DNA of 14,221 nucleotides from Actinomycetes bacterium (GTDB lineage: Bacteria > Actinomycetota > Actinomycetes > S36-B12 > GCA-2699445): assembly GCA_022600255.1 (NCBI GenBank), contig JAHZKU010000116.1:1-14221 (forward strand), written 5' to 3'. Of the stretch, positions 13,015 to 14,221 are shown one piece after another. Each line of letters opens with the position of its first letter. Positions within the stretch are counted from its first letter, which is position 1. The position numbers and the translations under genes were made by a program. The notes beneath the pieces were generated by a model that did not search any database, was not told the origin of the DNA, and was given only the letters and a program-made list of their open reading frames with translations.

Positions 13015-14221
13015 GTGGCACTGGGGGCGATCTCAGAATCAGAGCGCCGCGAGGAACTCATCAACATCTGGACGCGGGCTACCGACAAGGTTTCCAAGGC
13101 CATGGCCACGGCGTTGCCCCCGGGCAATCCGATCTCGGTCATGGTGGATTCTGGGGCCCGCGGCAACTTGGGCCAGGTGCGTCAGATCGCCGGTATGCGC
13201 GGTCTGGTAGCCAACCCCAAGGGTGAGACGATTCCCCGACCGATCAAGTCCAGCTTCAAAGAAGGACTGAGCGTTCTGGAGTACTTCATCTCCACTCACG
13301 GTGCGCGTAAGGGATTGGCAGATACCGCGCTACGAACGGCGGACTCCGGTTACCTGACACGTCGACTCGTCGACGTGTCCCAGGACCTGATCGTGCGTGA
13401 CATCGACTGTGGGACCAGCGTTGGCCTTACGTTGCCCATCGCCGAGCGGGCCGCAGATGGCACGCTGCAGTTGATCGACAACGTGGATACCGCGGTGGCG
13501 TCCCGGGTACTGGCCAAGGACGTCGAGGTCGATGGTGAGATTGTGCTCGCCAAGGGCGCGGACCTCAATATGCCGGTGATTCGAGAGCTGGTCGCCAAGG
13601 GCGTGGAAGCTGTCCGAATCCGTTCGGTCATGCATTGCCGCAGCCTTAACGGGATTTGTGCCACCTGCTACGGGGCCTCCTTGGCCACCGGGCAGTTGGT
13701 CGATGTTGGTGAAGCTGTCGGGATTGTGGCCGCCCAGTCCATTGGTGAGCCGGGAACCCAGCTCACCATGCGGACGTTCCACAGCGGCGGCGTTGCCGGT
13801 GAGGACATCACCGGCGGTCTGCCCCGTGTAGTGGAACTGTTCGAGGCACGCACACCCAAGGGCTACGCACCGATTGCGGAAGCGACCGGTCGTGTGGAGA
13901 TCAAGGACACCGAGAAGACGCGCAAGATTCTGGTGCACCCAGACGACGGCAGCACCGAGGTGGCGCAGCCAGTCTCCAAGCGATCCGAACTGCTGGTAGA
14001 AGATGGCCAACACGTCCAAGTGGGCACGCAGCTGGTGAAGGGTGTGATTGATCCGAAGCAGGTGTTGCGCGTGCTAGGACAGCGCGCCGCGCAGACCTTC
14101 CTGGTGGATGAAGTTCAGAAGGTTTACCGCAGCCAGAGCGTGTCGATCCACGACAAGCACATCGAGGTCATCGTGCGACAGATGTTGCGTCGGATCACGA
14201 TCATCGACTCGGCCGACTCCA
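13015..14221 (+). CDS. rpoC: RNA polymerase subunit beta-prime, C-terminal part (runs off the window)
   Basis: Continuation of beta-prime in the same frame as the upstream part, open from 12997 to the window edge. The only start candidate close to the stops is GTG 13015, 18 nt after TAG; it has no Shine-Dalgarno at normal distance, so re-initiation by ribosomes finishing the upstream frame would be needed. ATG 13102 is next but would cut into the rim region. From GTG 13015, 402 codons are visible: the second rim helix region (ERREELINIWTRATDKV), IPRPIKSSFKEGLSVLEY, the bridge helix at about 100-135 (GLADTALRTADSGYLTRRL), the second zinc site Cys132, Cys208, Cys215 and Cys218, and the trigger loop around 252-256 (MRTFH) followed by DITGGLPRVVELFEAR. 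The visible C-terminal end reads DKHIEVIVRQMLRR. All these features look intact, which argues against a decayed pseudogene. The remaining C-terminus is outside the window. Confidence 0.88.
   Translation, partial: MALGAISESERREELINIWTRATDKVSKAMATALPPGNPISVMVDSGARGNLGQVRQIAGMRGLVANPKGETIPRPIKSSFKEGLSVLEYFISTHGARKGLADTALRTADSGYLTRRLVDVSQDLIVRDIDCGTSVGLTLPIAERAADGTLQLIDNVDTAVASRVLAKDVEVDGEIVLAKGADLNMPVIRELVAKGVEAVRIRSVMHCRSLNGICATCYGASLATGQLVDVGEAVGIVAAQSIGEPGTQLTMRTFHSGGVAGEDITGGLPRVVELFEARTPKGYAPIAEATGRVEIKDTEKTRKILVHPDDGSTEVAQPVSKRSELLVEDGQHVQVGTQLVKGVIDPKQVLRVLGQRAAQTFLVDEVQKVYRSQSVSIHDKHIEVIVRQMLRRITIIDSADS

Noticed and set aside
12991..13020. Intein, intron or insertion element within rpoC
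   Set aside because: Only six nucleotides are anomalous, the frame continues without any inserted length, and there are no flanking repeats.
10762..14221. rpoC as a decayed pseudogene
   Set aside because: Apart from the two adjacent stops, the whole visible frame is open, with intact catalytic, zinc, bridge-helix and trigger-loop motifs; decay would be expected to leave other lesions.
1..14221. CRISPR arrays, transposons, prophage or defence genes
   Set aside because: No regularly spaced repeats, transposase motifs or terminal inverted repeats; every gene is a core housekeeping gene in conserved order.

Overview
The window is a core housekeeping locus from a moderately GC-rich (by eye about 60%) member of the Actinomycetota. 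The gene order murB / class I aminotransferase (minus strand), then tRNA-Trp(CCA), secE, nusG, rplK, rplA, rplJ, rplL, rpoB, rpoC (plus strand) is the usual actinobacterial arrangement. The long acidic N-terminal extension of NusG, the actinobacterial RpoC N-terminus with its coiled-coil insert, and the GTG/TTG starts agree with this. The genus cannot be read from the window.

Layout: 20-2258 is a two-gene minus-strand unit (an aspartate-type aminotransferase followed by murB, overlapping by 8 nt). 2259-2592 is a divergent regulatory gap with inverted repeats. 2593-2665 is tRNA-Trp. 2741-4031 holds secE and nusG, the protein-export and transcription-elongation genes. 4106-6639 holds the ribosomal stalk and L1 genes rplK, rplA, rplJ and rplL, with an L10-leader-like RNA before rplJ. 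A strong hairpin (6654-6689) closes that block. About 520 nt without a gene follow, carrying candidate promoter elements and a leader for rpoB. rpoB (7208-10666) and rpoC fill the rest, separated by a second strong hairpin (10672-10709).

The standout observation is in rpoC. The beta-prime reading frame is stopped by two adjacent in-frame stop codons (TAA TAG, 12991-12996) after 743 residues. It then continues in the same frame, without insertion or deletion, to the right edge of the window with every expected RpoC motif (bridge helix, second zinc site, trigger loop). The stops fall in the first helix of the secondary-channel rim coiled coil, a different place from the cyanobacterial rpoC1/rpoC2 split. 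A GTG codon 18 nt after the second stop could start a separate C-terminal subunit. This is either a previously unfamiliar natural split of beta-prime, a recoding event, or a sequence/assembly artefact. TAA and TAG act as normal stops in neighbouring genes, so a changed genetic code is not the explanation.

Other points of interest are RNA-level: two mutually exclusive hairpins between secE and nusG, perfect 16-bp hairpins lacking U-tracts after rplL and between rpoB and rpoC, structured gaps at rplK-rplA and in the rpoB leader, and repeats upstream of tRNA-Trp. RpoB also has non-consensus residues in the rifampicin-binding cluster.
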